A DNA stretch of 64,000 nucleotides. Origin: Lingula anatina (Eukaryota; Brachiopoda; Lingulata; Lingulida; Lingulidae). The position numbers and the translations under genes were made by a program. How positions within the stretch are numbered: position 1 is the first letter of the stretch; the number at the start of each line of letters is the position of its first letter. The notes beneath the pieces are model-generated. The model saw only the letters and a program-made list of their open reading frames with translations. It made no database searches and was not told where the DNA came from. The stretch covers positions 140,995-204,994 of the forward strand of contig NW_019775498.1 in NCBI RefSeq assembly GCF_001039355.2. Direction: 5' to 3'. This document shows, piece by piece, positions 61,740-64,000 of the stretch.

Positions 61740-64000
61740 GCACGCGCATATATACACAAGCATAACCACATGCAGGCGAGTGCATTTGCGTGCACCCACG
61801 TGTTCACACCTGTCGATCACCTGTTTCCTATATATAGATTATCATTTCAATGTCACCCAGTGCAAGATACCACGACTTTGCCCCACCCCACATCATTTGA
61901 CATACACTGATACCGGGCATTGTAAAACTTCAGTATTTTCTTCACTGTACGGTGATATAGATTGTTCAAGTCATGGATTTCGAGAACGTTTTATTTTTCA
62001 TTACTTGGTTTATATCACCACTCTGATCTCTTTATTTATTGTGAACTGATATGCTTTATATTTGCCTTTTGCTTAACCCCAGTTCTTTATTACCCATTTA
62101 CCCTTCTTCGACGGATAGACAACATCAAAAAATAACCAATTCCCGCGTACATCGTGCTACGTGTACATGCTCCTAATTCGGAACATCTACAACGACAGCA
62201 AATTTTACGTCTCTCTGTACCAGAGAGTTACAATATCTGCTGAAGGACATAATATGGAACTCCTTGAACAGTTACGAAGAAGCTGGTCCTCTGGTAGACA
62301 GTAACGTAACGTAACGTAACCGTCAACCGCTGATATAAGGACAGTTCACACGGTTTTTCAACTGGGTGTTCCCCAGTGAAGCGCCCTTGTCCTGGGATTA
62401 AGTTAAGCACGTGTGACCTCACCTTGTCATTTGTCACCAAGCACAGTTTAAGTTACAACCAAAATAACAGCGAATAACGGCAAGGGCGGGGAGCACTGGG
62501 AACTCCGGAGGTGAGCAATAGCGCTAAGGGAGGGTACGGCGTGGGCGCGCATCCTTCCTCCGAGAGACCCGTTTCTCCCTCCCCCCCCCCCCCACCTCCA
62601 CCAAAAAGTATTATGAAAAAATGAAGCAAAATCAAGGAATTTTTCTCATTGCACCCTGTATAGTATAGTCAAATACGTCACATCTATTGTATAATATTTG
62701 CCAAGAGAAACGAGTCAAAACTTTTTTGCCTCTGCGCCCCCCTCCACTCTCCCCCTAAGCAAAATCTTAGATCCAGCATTGGTGAGGGGTGGTTTAAGGA
62801 ACCTCAGCTCACCTTAGCCGGGACAATGTATGGGGGAGCAACGAGGAGTTGACTTTTCCTTTTTGTCGTAATAGCCCGCGGCGCCGTAATAATGGAAAAT
62901 GACGACGGCAAACTGACTTTTCGTAGTTAGTTGACATAGGGCGATTGACTTTAGAAAATTCGCTTTTAAAGAGGTGGGATAGGTTTCATGTTGATGTCGT
63001 TCAGTTCATAAACTGGTTGTTTGCTGTTGACGGCGGAGGAAGGCAGCCGGGAGTACATGGACACATTTACAATGACAACTTTCGTTATAACTCTATTTGA
63101 GGCGACGTGTAGGCGAAAGTTTGAAATGTTCAGATAATTTACTCTTCCTTAACAAGAAATAGGGTAATGAATTTCCTGGATTTAATTTCACAAATATGAT
63201 TCGATGTACGTGATTTGTCAAAAAGTTAAAATATCCCCTGAAGGTAAAAACTATCCGCTTACAAGACGCCTGAAAGGATTACGGCTTTTATTCCTACCAC
63301 ACCCAACATTCCATGACAAAAACGAAAACATTTTGGTCAGTTATTAAGTCCAATTTGCACCTGTAGCTGTTTTTGTTGTTATTATCATTCGTCAGCCAAA
63401 CTTTTCATTACAATACCTCAGAAATTACAATGGTCTTTTATGCAGAAGTTCTAGTAAGGGCGGTAAAAACATTCATCCAACTAACACCTTACATTGCTCT
63501 TATTGTTCGTCAGTTCTATTTTTTCATACAGATACATATAGCGGTATACCTATAAAATCACAGTGCTAATCTATATAGGAGTGACAATACAGTAGTCTAT
63601 TTAGAACGTAAAGCGGTATGTCAGTTATTTACAATCAATTATCAAGGATCCAGAAAACAGTTAATTTGATACTAGATTAAGCTAGTAAACAAGGCATAGG
63701 TAACGTTAACAAACTGCGCCTTTTTTACGATTCTTCAAAAGTACAGCGACAAAGCAGATGATCCGCCTTCGCAGAGAGTTATAGCTGGTGCACAGTGCGA
63801 ACAGAAAAAGAAAAACGAAAAAGAAAGAAGGGAGACGAAAAAAGGAAAGTTGTTGTACATGTAATATACACAAAGAAATTTAAGGAAAAAAATTGTTCGG
63901 AAAAGAACCGTCGTAACTTCAAGGTCACTTATCTGACAGATGCGCTCACTGCATTGTCCGCTGCATACCTTGCTTGCGATTAAATTTACTACAAGATAAT
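61740..64000. other. Terminal intergenic region, no gene supported
   Basis: A (GTAAC)4 pentanucleotide repeat is at 62301-62320 and a C14 run is near 62580-62594. The frame at 63795-63983 (+) opens with a Lys/Arg-rich run from an A/G-rich tract and is not recognised. Confidence 0.5.

Overview
The window looks like draft-assembly genomic DNA from an invertebrate animal. Support: genes with GT/AG introns, TATA-type promoters, a single-exon rhodopsin-type GPCR, low overall GC with many CA, GA and TC microsatellites, a Tc1-type transposon relic, MITEs, and three runs of N. Frequent TAGGCCTAC and TACATGTA words suggest, weakly, a marine invertebrate such as an echinoderm, hemichordate, cephalochordate or mollusc. 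The species cannot be fixed from the sequence.

Layout. 1-9 kb: a tandem pair of intact five-exon genes (382-2801 and 5292-8810, + strand) for small secreted proteins. Each has a signal peptide, a pro-like region and a C-terminal domain packed with Trp and Cys. I do not recognise the family; it is the best candidate here for something undescribed. The second copy has an insertion in its promoter, an old interspersed repeat in intron 1 and a MITE in intron 4. 9-17 kb: repeat-rich DNA with a decayed Tc1/mariner transposase (minus strand, about 11755-12790), possible LINE remnants and a 908-base gap inside poly(A). 17.3-18.5 kb: one single-exon class A, FMRFamide-receptor-like GPCR on the minus strand. 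19.5-28 kb: a 3.1 kb block present twice in tandem, then a 0.65 kb block present twice. All junctions lie in (GA)n tracts or Ns, which suggests unmerged haplotypes or microsatellite-mediated duplication. 28-64 kb: no gene I can support; it holds microsatellites, small tandem repeats, two more MITE copies and homopolymer tracts.

The two secreted-protein genes probably do one job with slightly divergent sequences: core promoter, exon structure and splice phases are shared while introns differ. The GPCR has no visible functional link to them. No operons, CRISPR arrays, rRNA or convincing tRNA genes were seen.
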